Source: JAAFIP01 sp963775085
GTDB lineage: Bacteria > Pseudomonadota > Gammaproteobacteria > Burkholderiales > Burkholderiaceae_C
Direction of reading: 5' to 3'
Length of the DNA stretch: 64,000 nucleotides
Assembly (NCBI GenBank): GCA_963775085.1
Contig: CAVZHO010000006.1
Location: 336,417 to 400,416, forward strand
How positions within the stretch are numbered: position 1 is the first letter of the stretch; every line of letters begins with the position of its first letter. This document shows, one piece after another, positions 1 through 7,042 of this stretch. The notes under the pieces are model-generated. The model worked only from the letters and a program-made list of their open reading frames with translations. It ran no database searches and was not told the DNA's origin. The position numbers and the translations under genes are program-made.

Positions 1-77
1 CCGTACAAAACAAAGCAAAGCACCCCGTTTCCCCCGTTTTCCAGACCCATGCGCCCAAAATGCGACAATACAGGGAC

Positions 78-1586
78 ATGAGCGATCAATTTTCTTCCCT
101 GGGTCTGGCCGAGCCGATCCTACGCGCCGTAGCCGAAAAAGGCTACACCACCATGAGCCCCATCCAAGCCCAGGCCATTCCTGTGGTGCTGGCCGGGCGT
201 GACGTGATGGGCGCGGCCCAAACCGGTACCGGTAAAACGGCCGCCTTTATCCTGCCCCTGCTACAACGCATGTTGAAGCACGAGAGCGCCTCCACCTCCC
301 CCGCCCGCCACCCGGTGCGCGCCCTGGTCATCTTGCCCACCCGCGAGCTGGCCGACCAGGTGGCCGAGCAGTCCAAGCTGTATGGCAAATACACCCAGCT
401 GCGCACCACCGTGGTGTTTGGCGGCATGGACATGAAGCCGCAGACGCTGGAGCTGAAAAAAGGTGTGGAGATTTTGGTCGCCACCCCCGGCCGCCTGCTC
501 GACCATATCGAGGCCAAAAACGTCGCCCTGAACCAGGTGGAATATGTGGTGCTGGACGAAGCCGACCGCATGCTGGATATTGGCTTTTTGCCCGACTTGC
601 AGCGCATCCTGAGCTTTTTGCCCAAGGCGCGTACCACGCTGCTGTTCAGCGCCACCTTCAGCCCCGAGATCAAGCGCCTGGCCGAGAGCTATCTGGTCAA
701 CCCCATCTTGATCGAAACCGCCCGGCCTAATGAGACCGCCTCTACGGTGGAGCAGCATTTCTACAGCGTCGGCGCTGACGACAAGCGCCGCGCGCTGGCG
801 CAAATCGTCAAGGCGCGCGGCATTACGCAGGCCTTTGTGTTTGTGAATAGCAAACTCGGCTGCGCCCGTCTGGCTCGCTCGCTGGAGCGCGAAGGTATGC
901 GCACCACCGCGCTGCATGGCGACAAGAGCCAGGACGAGCGTTTAAAGGCGCTGGAGGCGTTCAAAAAAGGCGAAGTCGACCTGCTGGTGGCCACCGACGT
1001 GGCGGCGCGCGGGCTGGACATCAAAGACGTGCCCGCCGTGTTTAATTTTGACATCCCCTTCGGTGCCGAAGACTATGTGCACCGCATTGGCCGCACCGGC
1101 CGTGCTGGGGCCTCTGGCCTGGCCGTGAGCTTTGTCTCGCCGTCGGATGGCCGCTTGATGGTCGACCTGGAAAAGCTGCTGAAGAAAAAAATCGAAGTCG
1201 AAGGCTTTGAGTTTGACGACGAGCGCCCGCAGGGTCGCATCAACACCGGCCGCCGCGCCTGGGGTGAAGACGAAAACGCCCAAGGCGTGCCCGAAGTGGC
1301 GGTGCGCGAGAACCTGCGTGAAGTGTCCCGCGAGCGCGGTGGGCGTGAGGGGTACCGCAGCGATGCCTCCGCAGGCGGCGCAGGCCGCAGCGAGCGCCCC
1401 CGCTACGCCCCGCGCCCCGAGCGCGTCTCGCGCGACCCGTTCTTTGACAAGCCCTACGAAGCGCCTGCGCCAACTGAGGCAACCGCCGCCCCTGCCTGGG
1501 ATGCCAACGCCAAGACCACATCCCGTCTCTCGCCCAATATCAAAACCAAGAAAAAAGTCGCGGCACTGTTTAAAACCGTGGCGTGA
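78..1586 (+). CDS. rhlE: DEAD-box ATP-dependent RNA helicase, RhlE type
   Basis: Cytoplasmic ATP-dependent RNA helicase (RNA decay and ribosome assembly in the family). All helicase motifs are visible: an N-terminal Q motif (GYTTMSPIQAQAIP), Walker A AQTGTGKT, PTRELA, TPGR, DEAD in VVLDEADRML, SAT in LFSATFS, and motif VI HRIGRTGRAG. The last ~120 residues are a low-complexity Arg/Gly/Glu tail ending in a basic patch, usual for RhlE and probably RNA binding. The start at 78 is chosen because the next residues match the family N-terminus. An in-frame ATG at 60 adds six residues, and neither start has a well-spaced ribosome binding site. A 44-bp two-hairpin repeat follows the stop, ahead of convergent apaH. 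Confidence 0.93.
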   Translation: MSDQFSSLGLAEPILRAVAEKGYTTMSPIQAQAIPVVLAGRDVMGAAQTGTGKTAAFILPLLQRMLKHESASTSPARHPVRALVILPTRELADQVAEQSKLYGKYTQLRTTVVFGGMDMKPQTLELKKGVEILVATPGRLLDHIEAKNVALNQVEYVVLDEADRMLDIGFLPDLQRILSFLPKARTTLLFSATFSPEIKRLAESYLVNPILIETARPNETASTVEQHFYSVGADDKRRALAQIVKARGITQAFVFVNSKLGCARLARSLEREGMRTTALHGDKSQDERLKALEAFKKGEVDLLVATDVAARGLDIKDVPAVFNFDIPFGAEDYVHRIGRTGRAGASGLAVSFVSPSDGRLMVDLEKLLKKKIEVEGFEFDDERPQGRINTGRRAWGEDENAQGVPEVAVRENLREVSRERGGREGYRSDASAGGAGRSERPRYAPRPERVSRDPFFDKPYEAPAPTEATAAPAWDANAKTTSRLSPNIKTKKKVAALFKTVA

Positions 1587-1610
1587 CGGTTGAGCAGTGT
1601 AATTGCCCCA

Positions 1611-1654
1611 TAGTCCCTGTCCACTGGACGTAAGTAGCTATATTTTTAATAGCG
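1611..1654 (+). repeat. 44-bp two-hairpin element, copy A (intergenic)
   Basis: Full-length copy between the convergent rhlE and apaH. Hairpin 1 is GTCC (1613-1616) with GGAC (1626-1629). Hairpin 2 is GCTAT (1637-1641) with ATAGC (1649-1653), loop 7. Its last base is 1 nt from the apaH stop codon. Confidence 0.85.
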
Positions 1655-1655
1655 T

Positions 1656-2474
1656 TTAGCCTGGCACCTGCGCGCACTGCACCTGCAGCACCTCACGCCG
1701 CCCGCCGTCAAAACGCAGGGCGCTGAGACACCCGCCCCACACACAGCCGGTATCTAGCGCGATCAAGTGAGGGCGGTTGATTAAACCCAGCGTAGACCAG
1801 TGGCCAAAGGCCACCGTCACCGCGGCGGTTTTGCGCCCCGGTACCTCAAACCAGGGCATAAAGCCTGCAGGGGCTGCGCCAGCGCCCTCTTTGACGGCAA
1901 ATTCCATTTCGCCGTCTGCCGTACAAAAACGGATACGGGTGAGGGCGTTAACGCAGATGCGCAAGCGGTCCATGCCTTGCAGGTCGTCATGCCAGCGGGC
2001 CGGTGTGTTGCCGTACATCTCCTGCAAGAAGTTTTTATAGTCTTTTTGCTGCAATGTCCTTGTCAGCTGGACACAAGCAGCTATGGTTTGTATAGCGTCC
2101 CATTGCGGCAGCACCCCCGCATGCACCATCAAGATACCGTGCTCGTGCAGCCCCAGCGGGCGCTGGCGCAGCCAGTCCAGCAGTTGCGGGGCATCGGGCG
2201 CGGCCAGCAGCTCGCCCAGGGTGTCGCCGCGCCCCACGCTTTGCGCGCCTGCGGCTACGGCCAGAGCGTGCAGGTCGTGGTTGCCCAAAATGCACTTGGC
2301 AGCATCGCCCAGCGCCTGCATGCGCCGCAGCACGGCCAGCGAGGCCGGGCCCCGGTTGACCAGGTCGCCCAGTTGGTACAGGGTGTCCCGGCTGGGCGAG
2401 AAATTTATCTCATCCAAAAGCTGGCCCAAAGCGCTGTCGCAGCCCTGCACATCGCCAATCAGATACAGTCCCAT
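1656..2474 (-). CDS. apaH: Symmetrical bis(5'-nucleosyl)-tetraphosphatase
   Basis: Hydrolyses Ap4A to two ADP. It is a calcineurin-type metallophosphatase of 272 aa, close to the 280 aa of E. coli ApaH. Metal-binding motifs are GDVQG near residue 7, GDLVNRGP near 36, GNHDLH near 63, the HAG after position 115, and GHW near 221. The start ATG at 2474 gives the canonical MGLYLIGDVQG. Residues ~126-140 (DAIQTIAACVQLTRT) are encoded by copy B of the 44-bp element, antisense to the gene. From memory of E. coli ApaH, the segment between the WD and MYG motifs has the same length here, so the copy appears length-neutral. The start lies only 24 bp from that of the divergent CorC-like gene. Confidence 0.95.
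   Translation of the reverse strand: MGLYLIGDVQGCDSALGQLLDEINFSPSRDTLYQLGDLVNRGPASLAVLRRMQALGDAAKCILGNHDLHALAVAAGAQSVGRGDTLGELLAAPDAPQLLDWLRQRPLGLHEHGILMVHAGVLPQWDAIQTIAACVQLTRTLQQKDYKNFLQEMYGNTPARWHDDLQGMDRLRICVNALTRIRFCTADGEMEFAVKEGAGAAPAGFMPWFEVPGRKTAAVTVAFGHWSTLGLINRPHLIALDTGCVWGGCLSALRFDGGRREVLQVQCAQVPG
2054..2097 (+). repeat. 44-bp two-hairpin element, copy B (inside apaH)
   Basis: Full-length copy, antisense to apaH. Hairpin 1 GTCC/GGAC is intact (2056-2059, 2069-2072). Hairpin 2 is GCTAT (2080-2084) with ATAGC (2092-2096). On the apaH strand it is read so that the codons ATA GCT give Ile-Ala, the same frame as the pepN, gcvT and kynU copies. Confidence 0.85.
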
Positions 2475-2498
2475 GGTGTACTTTCATTTTTCCTTGGT

Positions 2499-3797
2499 AT
2501 GGACTTTATCCTGATTGCGCTGCTAACCCTGATCAACGGGGTCTTTGCCATGAGCGAGCTGGCACTCACCGCCAGCCGTAAAACCCGCCTGATGGCCATG
2601 GCCGAGGCGGGTGATGTGGGGGCCAAAGCGGCGCTGGCCCTCAATGACAACCCTACGCAGATGCTGTCGACGGTGCAGGTAGGCATTACCAGCATTGGCA
2701 TGCTCAACGGCATTGTGGGCGAGGCGGCTTTCTCCGAAGGCGTGGGGCAGTTTTTGCAGAACATGGGGCTGGCGGCCAAATTCGCCGCGCCTACGGCCAC
2801 TACCTTTGTGGTGGTCGTCATCACTTTTATCACCCTGATTTTTGGCGAGCTGGTGCCCAAGCGCATTGGCCTGCTCTATCCCGAGGCCGTCGCGCGCGTG
2901 GTGGCGCGGCCCATGGCCTGGCTGGCCAAGGCGGCCAACCCCTTTGTGCGCCTGCTCACGCTGTGTACCCAGGGCGTGCTCAACCTGATGCGCATCAACA
3001 CCAACCACGCCCGCGCCGTCACCGAAGAAGAAATTTCCGCCAGCCTGGACGAGGGGCTGGATGCCGGCGTGATCGAGGCGCACGAGCGCCAGATGGTGCA
3101 AAACCTGTTCCATCTGGATGAGCGGCCACTCACCTCCATCATGGTTCCGCGCAGCGATATTATTTGGCTGGAGGCTGGGCTGACGGTAGCGCAAGGTCTT
3201 GAAAAAGCGGGGGGCACACCCGATGCAAGCAGCAAAACCTCACACAGCTGGTTTCCCGTTTGCCGCCAGGGGCTGGAGGATGTGATGGGCCTGGTAAGCG
3301 TGGCGCGCATGCTGCGCTCAGATAGCGCCGCGACGCTCGAATCCTTGGCCACGCCGGCGATTTTTATCCCCGAGACGCTCAGTGGCATGGAGCTGCTGGA
3401 GCAGTTTCGCAAGCAGTCAGCACGCATGGTGTTTGTGGTGGACGAGTACGGTGTGGTGCAGGGCCTGCTGACCCCGCGCGACCTGCTCGAAGCCATTACG
3501 GGCGAGCTGAAACCCCAGGTCTCGGGCGATGCCTGGGCCACCCATTTGCCCGATGGTGCTTGGGTGCTGGACGGCATGATGCCGATTGCTGAACTCAAAA
3601 GCCGTCTGCATATTGATGACGACCTGCCTGACGACGACAAAGGCCGCTACAACACCCTGGCGGGCCTGCTCATGGCCGTGCAGGGTGGCTTGCCGCAAAA
3701 GGGTGACACGATTGACTGCACGGGTTGGCGCTTTGAGGTGCTGGGCTTGGAAGGGCGTCGCTTAGATCGTATTCGGGCTGAAAAACTGGCTGTTTGA
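2499..3797 (+). CDS. CNNM/CorC (HlyC) family membrane protein with CBS domains
   Basis: Inner-membrane protein of 432 aa related to CorC/HlyC/YfjD-type proteins, linked in the family to Mg2+/Co2+ efflux or tolerance. Order: an N-terminal DUF21/CNNM membrane domain (~1-190, several hydrophobic segments, one with the LIFGELVPKRIG motif), a CBS pair (~205-330, including MVPRSDIIWLE and FVVDEYGVVQGLLTPRDLLEAI), and a C-terminal CorC_HlyC domain (~345-430). The ATG at 2499 opens the membrane domain. The frame stays open upstream to 1800, but that stretch is only the complement of apaH. No strong ribosome binding site is seen, and its promoter must lie inside apaH. Hemolysin function is only a legacy name. 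Confidence 0.9.
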   Translation: MDFILIALLTLINGVFAMSELALTASRKTRLMAMAEAGDVGAKAALALNDNPTQMLSTVQVGITSIGMLNGIVGEAAFSEGVGQFLQNMGLAAKFAAPTATTFVVVVITFITLIFGELVPKRIGLLYPEAVARVVARPMAWLAKAANPFVRLLTLCTQGVLNLMRINTNHARAVTEEEISASLDEGLDAGVIEAHERQMVQNLFHLDERPLTSIMVPRSDIIWLEAGLTVAQGLEKAGGTPDASSKTSHSWFPVCRQGLEDVMGLVSVARMLRSDSAATLESLATPAIFIPETLSGMELLEQFRKQSARMVFVVDEYGVVQGLLTPRDLLEAITGELKPQVSGDAWATHLPDGAWVLDGMMPIAELKSRLHIDDDLPDDDKGRYNTLAGLLMAVQGGLPQKGDTIDCTGWRFEVLGLEGRRLDRIRAEKLAV

Positions 3798-3850
3798 GCG
3801 GTTTTTGGTATAAGTGATGGCAAACACTGCCAAGCTGAATCTATTGGCAG

Positions 3851-3870
3851 GTGTAAAGCCATCTTTACAC
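3851..3870. promoter_or_regulatory. Perfect operator-like palindrome
   Basis: GTGTAAAG and CTTTACAC separated by 4 nt, in the 195-bp gap before the glycine-zipper gene. The inner part is TGTAAA-N6-TTTACA, which equals the E. coli TyrR-box consensus as I remember it. No TyrR gene is in the window, so the bound regulator is unknown. A short hairpin role cannot be excluded. Confidence 0.45.
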
Positions 3871-3992
3871 GCCTAAGTCGAACCCAAGGGGCTGCTGGCG
3901 GTCTACCATTTCGTAACTTGCAGCGTTAATATGCCTAAGCCCCGCTAAAAACCGGACGGGTTTTGATTCACCATAACTTGATAGGTGTTGAT

Positions 3993-4751
3993 ATGAGCTA
4001 CACAGCTTTGAAATCTATGTTGACCTTGGGCGCAGTGTCTGCGCTAGGTTTGGCCGTGCACACCAGTGCAGGCGCACAAGAGGTGGGTCGCGTCCTGTCC
4101 AGCACCGCCATCATCAGCCAAGTGACTGTGCCGCGCCAGATATGCGCGCAAGAAGTGGTGCAGGTACCTGGCCGCACGGGCGGTGGTTCGGGTGCCGGTG
4201 CCATCATGGGCGGCATTGCCGGTGGTGCCATGGGCAATGCCGTGGGCCAGGGCGCAGGACGCGCCGCCGCCACCGTGATCGGTGTGTTGGGCGGCGCCAT
4301 CCTGGGCGACAGAATTGAAGGCGGCGGCCAGCAGGCAGCCACCACGCAAACCGTCAACCGCTGCACCACCCAAAACGTGCTGGAAAACCGCACCAGCGGC
4401 TACCAGGTAGTCTATGAGTACGCTGGCAAACAGTACAGTGTGCAAATGCCCAATGACCCAGGCCCAACCATCGCGCTGCAAGTCGCCCCCGTGGGTGCCG
4501 TGCAGCAAGCGGTGCCTCCCGTGGCACAGCAAGCGCCTGTCGTTGGCTCGGGCGTGATCGTGCAGCCTGCGCCTACCGTGGTGTATACCCAGCAGCCCAC
4601 GGTGGTGTATGCACCCCCGGTGGTGGTGGCTGCGCCGTACTACTACCCTAACCCCGTATTTGGTGCGTCATTTGTCTTTCGCGGTGGTCATGGGCATGGA
4701 CACGGTCATGGTGGGCACCGCGCACAGCAGCGCCCCCACCGCTACTACTAA
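3993..4751 (+). CDS. Secreted glycine-zipper (2TM) envelope protein
   Basis: 252 aa. A Sec signal peptide (~1-29, probable cut after AGA) is followed by a short periplasmic stretch, then a glycine-zipper segment (~65-110) with GxxxG repeats such as GAIMGGIAGGAMG, as in 17-kDa-antigen/SlyB/YmgG-like outer-membrane proteins. The middle has a small conserved region (ENRTSGYQVVYEYAGKQYSV). The C-terminal third is low complexity: Pro/Val/Gln-rich, then a His/Gly tail (HGHGHGHGGH) that may bind metal. The ATG at 3993 is chosen over an upstream TTG at 3963 because AGGTG lies 5-8 nt before it and the signal peptide starts there. The exact function is unknown. Confidence 0.8.
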   Translation: MSYTALKSMLTLGAVSALGLAVHTSAGAQEVGRVLSSTAIISQVTVPRQICAQEVVQVPGRTGGGSGAGAIMGGIAGGAMGNAVGQGAGRAAATVIGVLGGAILGDRIEGGGQQAATTQTVNRCTTQNVLENRTSGYQVVYEYAGKQYSVQMPNDPGPTIALQVAPVGAVQQAVPPVAQQAPVVGSGVIVQPAPTVVYTQQPTVVYAPPVVVAAPYYYPNPVFGASFVFRGGHGHGHGHGGHRAQQRPHRYY

Positions 4752-4786
4752 GCTTGCCGCTGTCCCATAAACATGGGAAAGTGGTA

Positions 4787-4813
4787 GTTTGCCCCAACGA
4801 AAATGGGGGCAAC
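4787..4813. terminator. GC-rich hairpin after the glycine-zipper gene
   Basis: GTTTGCCCC and GGGGGCAAC pair across a 9-nt loop. There is no T-run, so it may be a weak terminator or an RNA 3'-end stabiliser between this gene and the response regulator. Confidence 0.4.
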
Positions 4814-4869
4814 TGCGCTGCCAGCGTTTATGCTGTGGGTTCTTGTGATGTTCTAAAGAGTAGCCCAGT

Positions 4870-5607
4870 ATGCCCCCCATTTGGCGCGTCTTGATCGTGG
4901 AAGACGATCCCAGCACCCGTGAATTTTTTGCCCAATCGGTGCGCGGCTGTGTGCAGTTACAGCTGCTCGCTCAGGCCGCCAGCGTAGCCGAAGCCATCGC
5001 CTGGCTAGACAACCCCCAGCACATTCCCGATGTGCTGCTGACCGACCTGGGCCTGCCCGACGGCAGCGGCTTGCAAGTCATCCGCCATGCGCTACAACGC
5101 CACCCAGCGTGCGAGGCGTTGGTCATCTCGATGTTTGGCGATGAAGACAACGTGCTCGCCAGCATCGAGGCCGGGGCGGGGGGCTATATCCACAAAGACA
5201 GCGCCCCGGACGATATCGCCCAGTCCATCCTGCAACTCAAGGCGGGTGCCTCACCCATCTCGCCCATGATCGCCCGGCGCGTACTGGCCAAATACCGCAG
5301 CATGGCTACCGATTTAGAGCAAAAAGAGGCAGCAGTCCAACTGGAGAGGGCGCAAGCAGCGTCTAAAAAAATAGCCGAAGAGAAAGCATTGGCAGATGAC
5401 CCCGACCGCCCCGTGCTCTCCGGCCGCGAGCAGGAGGTGCTGGAGCTGATCGCCCGGGGCTTCTCGTACGCAGAGATCGCCCGTCTCGGGCAGGTGACGG
5501 TGCACACCATCCAAACCCATATCAAAAACCTCTACGCCAAGCTGGCCGTGCACAGCAAGTCCGAGGCGGTGTACGAGGCGACCCGTATGGGGCTGCTGCG
5601 GGCCTGA
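4870..5607 (+). CDS. Orphan NarL/FixJ-type response regulator
   Basis: 245 aa, cytoplasmic transcription factor. The receiver domain (~1-120) has the acidic pocket in VEDD, the phospho-accepting Asp in LLTDLGLPDGSG near residue 60, and a Lys in HKDSAP. A Gln/Glu/Ala-rich helical linker (~140-175, probable coiled coil) leads to a LuxR-type helix-turn-helix (~182-242; LSGREQEVLELIARGFSYAE...VHTIQTHIKNLYAKL). No histidine kinase gene is adjacent, so the partner and target are unknown. A bidirectional terminator follows directly. Confidence 0.9.
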   Translation: MPPIWRVLIVEDDPSTREFFAQSVRGCVQLQLLAQAASVAEAIAWLDNPQHIPDVLLTDLGLPDGSGLQVIRHALQRHPACEALVISMFGDEDNVLASIEAGAGGYIHKDSAPDDIAQSILQLKAGASPISPMIARRVLAKYRSMATDLEQKEAAVQLERAQAASKKIAEEKALADDPDRPVLSGREQEVLELIARGFSYAEIARLGQVTVHTIQTHIKNLYAKLAVHSKSEAVYEATRMGLLRA

Positions 5608-5628
5608 ACCAGGAAAAACGGCAAAGAA

Positions 5629-5660
5629 AAAGCCGCTTCAGGTGACTGAAGCGGCTTTTT
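5629..5660. terminator. Bidirectional rho-independent terminator
   Basis: Perfect 10-bp stem AGCCGCTTCA / TGAAGCGGCT (5631-5640, 5647-5656), loop 6, with an A-run on its left and a T-run on its right. It serves both the regulator (+) and the tRNA-Thr transcript (-). Confidence 0.9.
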
Positions 5661-5665
5661 GACTC

Positions 5666-5741
5666 TGGTGCCCATGAGCGGAATCGAACTGCTGACCTAC
5701 GCGTTACGAGTGCGTTGCTCTACCAACTGAGCTACATGGGC
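5666..5741 (-). tRNA. tRNA-Thr (anticodon CGT)
   Basis: 76 nt including an encoded CCA. On the minus strand: acceptor GCCCATG pairing with CATGGGC, D-arm GCTC/GAGC, and an anticodon loop CTCGTAA giving anticodon CGT (codon ACG, Thr). The T-arm carries GTTCGATTC. The anticodon stem has one A-C mismatch at its inner pair. Confidence 0.93.
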
Positions 5742-5800
5742 GAATGCCTGATTATAACAAATCAACATCGTGTCGAACAGCACATGGGGGTTAATAGAAT

Positions 5801-5843
5801 GCTATATTAAATATAGCTAGAAATGTCCTGCCGACAGGGACTA
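5801..5843 (-). repeat. 44-bp two-hairpin element, copy C (only minus-strand copy)
   Basis: Lies 5 bp after the fbp stop codon, in the fbp direction. On the minus strand it starts TAGTCCCTGT, has GTCC/GGAC, then TAGCTAT and ATAGC. It sits where a terminator would be expected. It is the only copy in the window oriented on the minus strand. Confidence 0.85.
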
Positions 5844-5848
5844 AGCGG

Positions 5849-6862
5849 CTATTTTTCCTCTAAATGGTAGGCGGTGACGCGCTCTACCTCGTTCTTGGAG
5901 CCTAGCATGACGCTGACGCGCTCGTGCAGCTTGCTGGGCTGGATGTCCAGAATGCGCTGCTTGCCATTGGTCGCCGCGCCACCCGCCTGCTCGATCAGCC
6001 AGCTCATGGGATTGGCCTCGTACATCAGGCGCAGTTTTCCAGCCTTTTCCGGTTCGCGCTTATCCCAGGGGTACATGAACACGCCGCCGCGTGTGAGGAT
6101 GCGGTGCACGTCGGCCACCATGCTGGCGATCCAGCGCATGTTGAAATCTTTGCCACGCGGGCCGTCTTTGCCCGCCAGACATTCGTCGATATAGCGCTTC
6201 ACCGGCGGGGCCCAATGGCGCATATTGCTCATGTTGATGGCGAATTCTTTGGTGTCGGCCGGGATTTTGACGTTTTCTTCGGTCAGGATAAAGCTGCCTT
6301 GTTCGCGGTCCAGCGTGAACATGGCTACGCCATCGCCCACGGTGAGCACCAGGGTGGTTTGCGGGCCATACACGCAATAACCTGCGGCCACCTGCTTGTT
6401 GCCGGCCTGCAAAAAGTCTTTTTCCTCAATGCCCGCGTCGTGATCGTCAGGCTTTTTGAGCACGCTGAAAATCGTGCCAATACTGACGTTTACGTCGATG
6501 TTGGACGAGCCATCCAGTGGGTCAAACAGCAGCAGGTATTCGCCCTGCGGGTAGCGGTTGGGCACCAGGTAAATGCTGTCCATTTCTTCGCTGGCCATGG
6601 CGGCCAGGTTGCCACCCCATTCATTGGCTTCGATCAGCACCTCGTTGGCAATAATGTCGAGCTTTTTCTGCACCTCGCCCTGCACATTTTCGGTGCCCGC
6701 CGTGCCCAGCACACCTCCTAAAGCGCCCTTGTTGACGGCGTGGCTGATGCTTTTGCAAGAGCGCGCGACGACTTCCAACAGCAGTCTGAGTTGCGGCGGA
6801 ATGCGACCGTCAATGCGCTGCTGCTCTACGAGGTAACGGGTGAGGGATATTTTGCTGGTCAT
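5849..6862 (-). CDS. fbp: Fructose-1,6-bisphosphatase class I
   Basis: Gluconeogenic / Calvin-type phosphatase: fructose 1,6-bisphosphate to fructose 6-phosphate. 337 aa, the class I length. Metal-site and substrate motifs are visible: LFDPLDGSSNIDVNVSIGTI near residues 110-130 and YPWDKREPEKAGKLRLMYEA near 265-285. The start ATG gives MTSKISLTRYLVEQQ, typical of beta/gammaproteobacterial Fbp. pepN lies upstream on the same strand, but a 180-bp gap with a long inverted repeat separates the two, so co-transcription is doubtful. Confidence 0.96.
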   Translation of the reverse strand: MTSKISLTRYLVEQQRIDGRIPPQLRLLLEVVARSCKSISHAVNKGALGGVLGTAGTENVQGEVQKKLDIIANEVLIEANEWGGNLAAMASEEMDSIYLVPNRYPQGEYLLLFDPLDGSSNIDVNVSIGTIFSVLKKPDDHDAGIEEKDFLQAGNKQVAAGYCVYGPQTTLVLTVGDGVAMFTLDREQGSFILTEENVKIPADTKEFAINMSNMRHWAPPVKRYIDECLAGKDGPRGKDFNMRWIASMVADVHRILTRGGVFMYPWDKREPEKAGKLRLMYEANPMSWLIEQAGGAATNGKQRILDIQPSKLHERVSVMLGSKNEVERVTAYHLEEK

Positions 6863-6888
6863 GGGGTGTGTGAAAGGCTTTTAGGGAA

Positions 6889-7028
6889 GGTAACGCAAAA
6901 AGCGCAGAAAGTTCGCAAAAAGCGCAAAAAAGAAAATGAAAATTAAAAAAAGATATTTCGGCGGCGGTGATTTTTTTGGTTTTAGTATTTAGCGTTTTTT
7001 GCGATCTTTTTGCGCTTTTCGCGTTACC
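6889..7028. repeat. Long AT-rich inverted repeat bounded by GGTAACGC, copy 1
   Basis: 140 bp between pepN and fbp. It opens with GGTAACGC and closes with GCGTTACC. The arms are built from repeated AAAAGCGC/TCGCAAAA blocks and pair over ~36 nt with a few mismatches. The interior is A/T-rich. The right arm is nearly identical to the right arm of the copy at 27991-28088. MITE-like; it may also act as a terminator. Confidence 0.8.
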
Positions 7029-7042
7029 TAAACCTTAAACAA

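Noticed and set aside
1800..2498. In-frame extension of the CorC-like gene through the apaH region.
   Set aside because: It is the complement of the well-supported apaH; the membrane domain starts at 2499.
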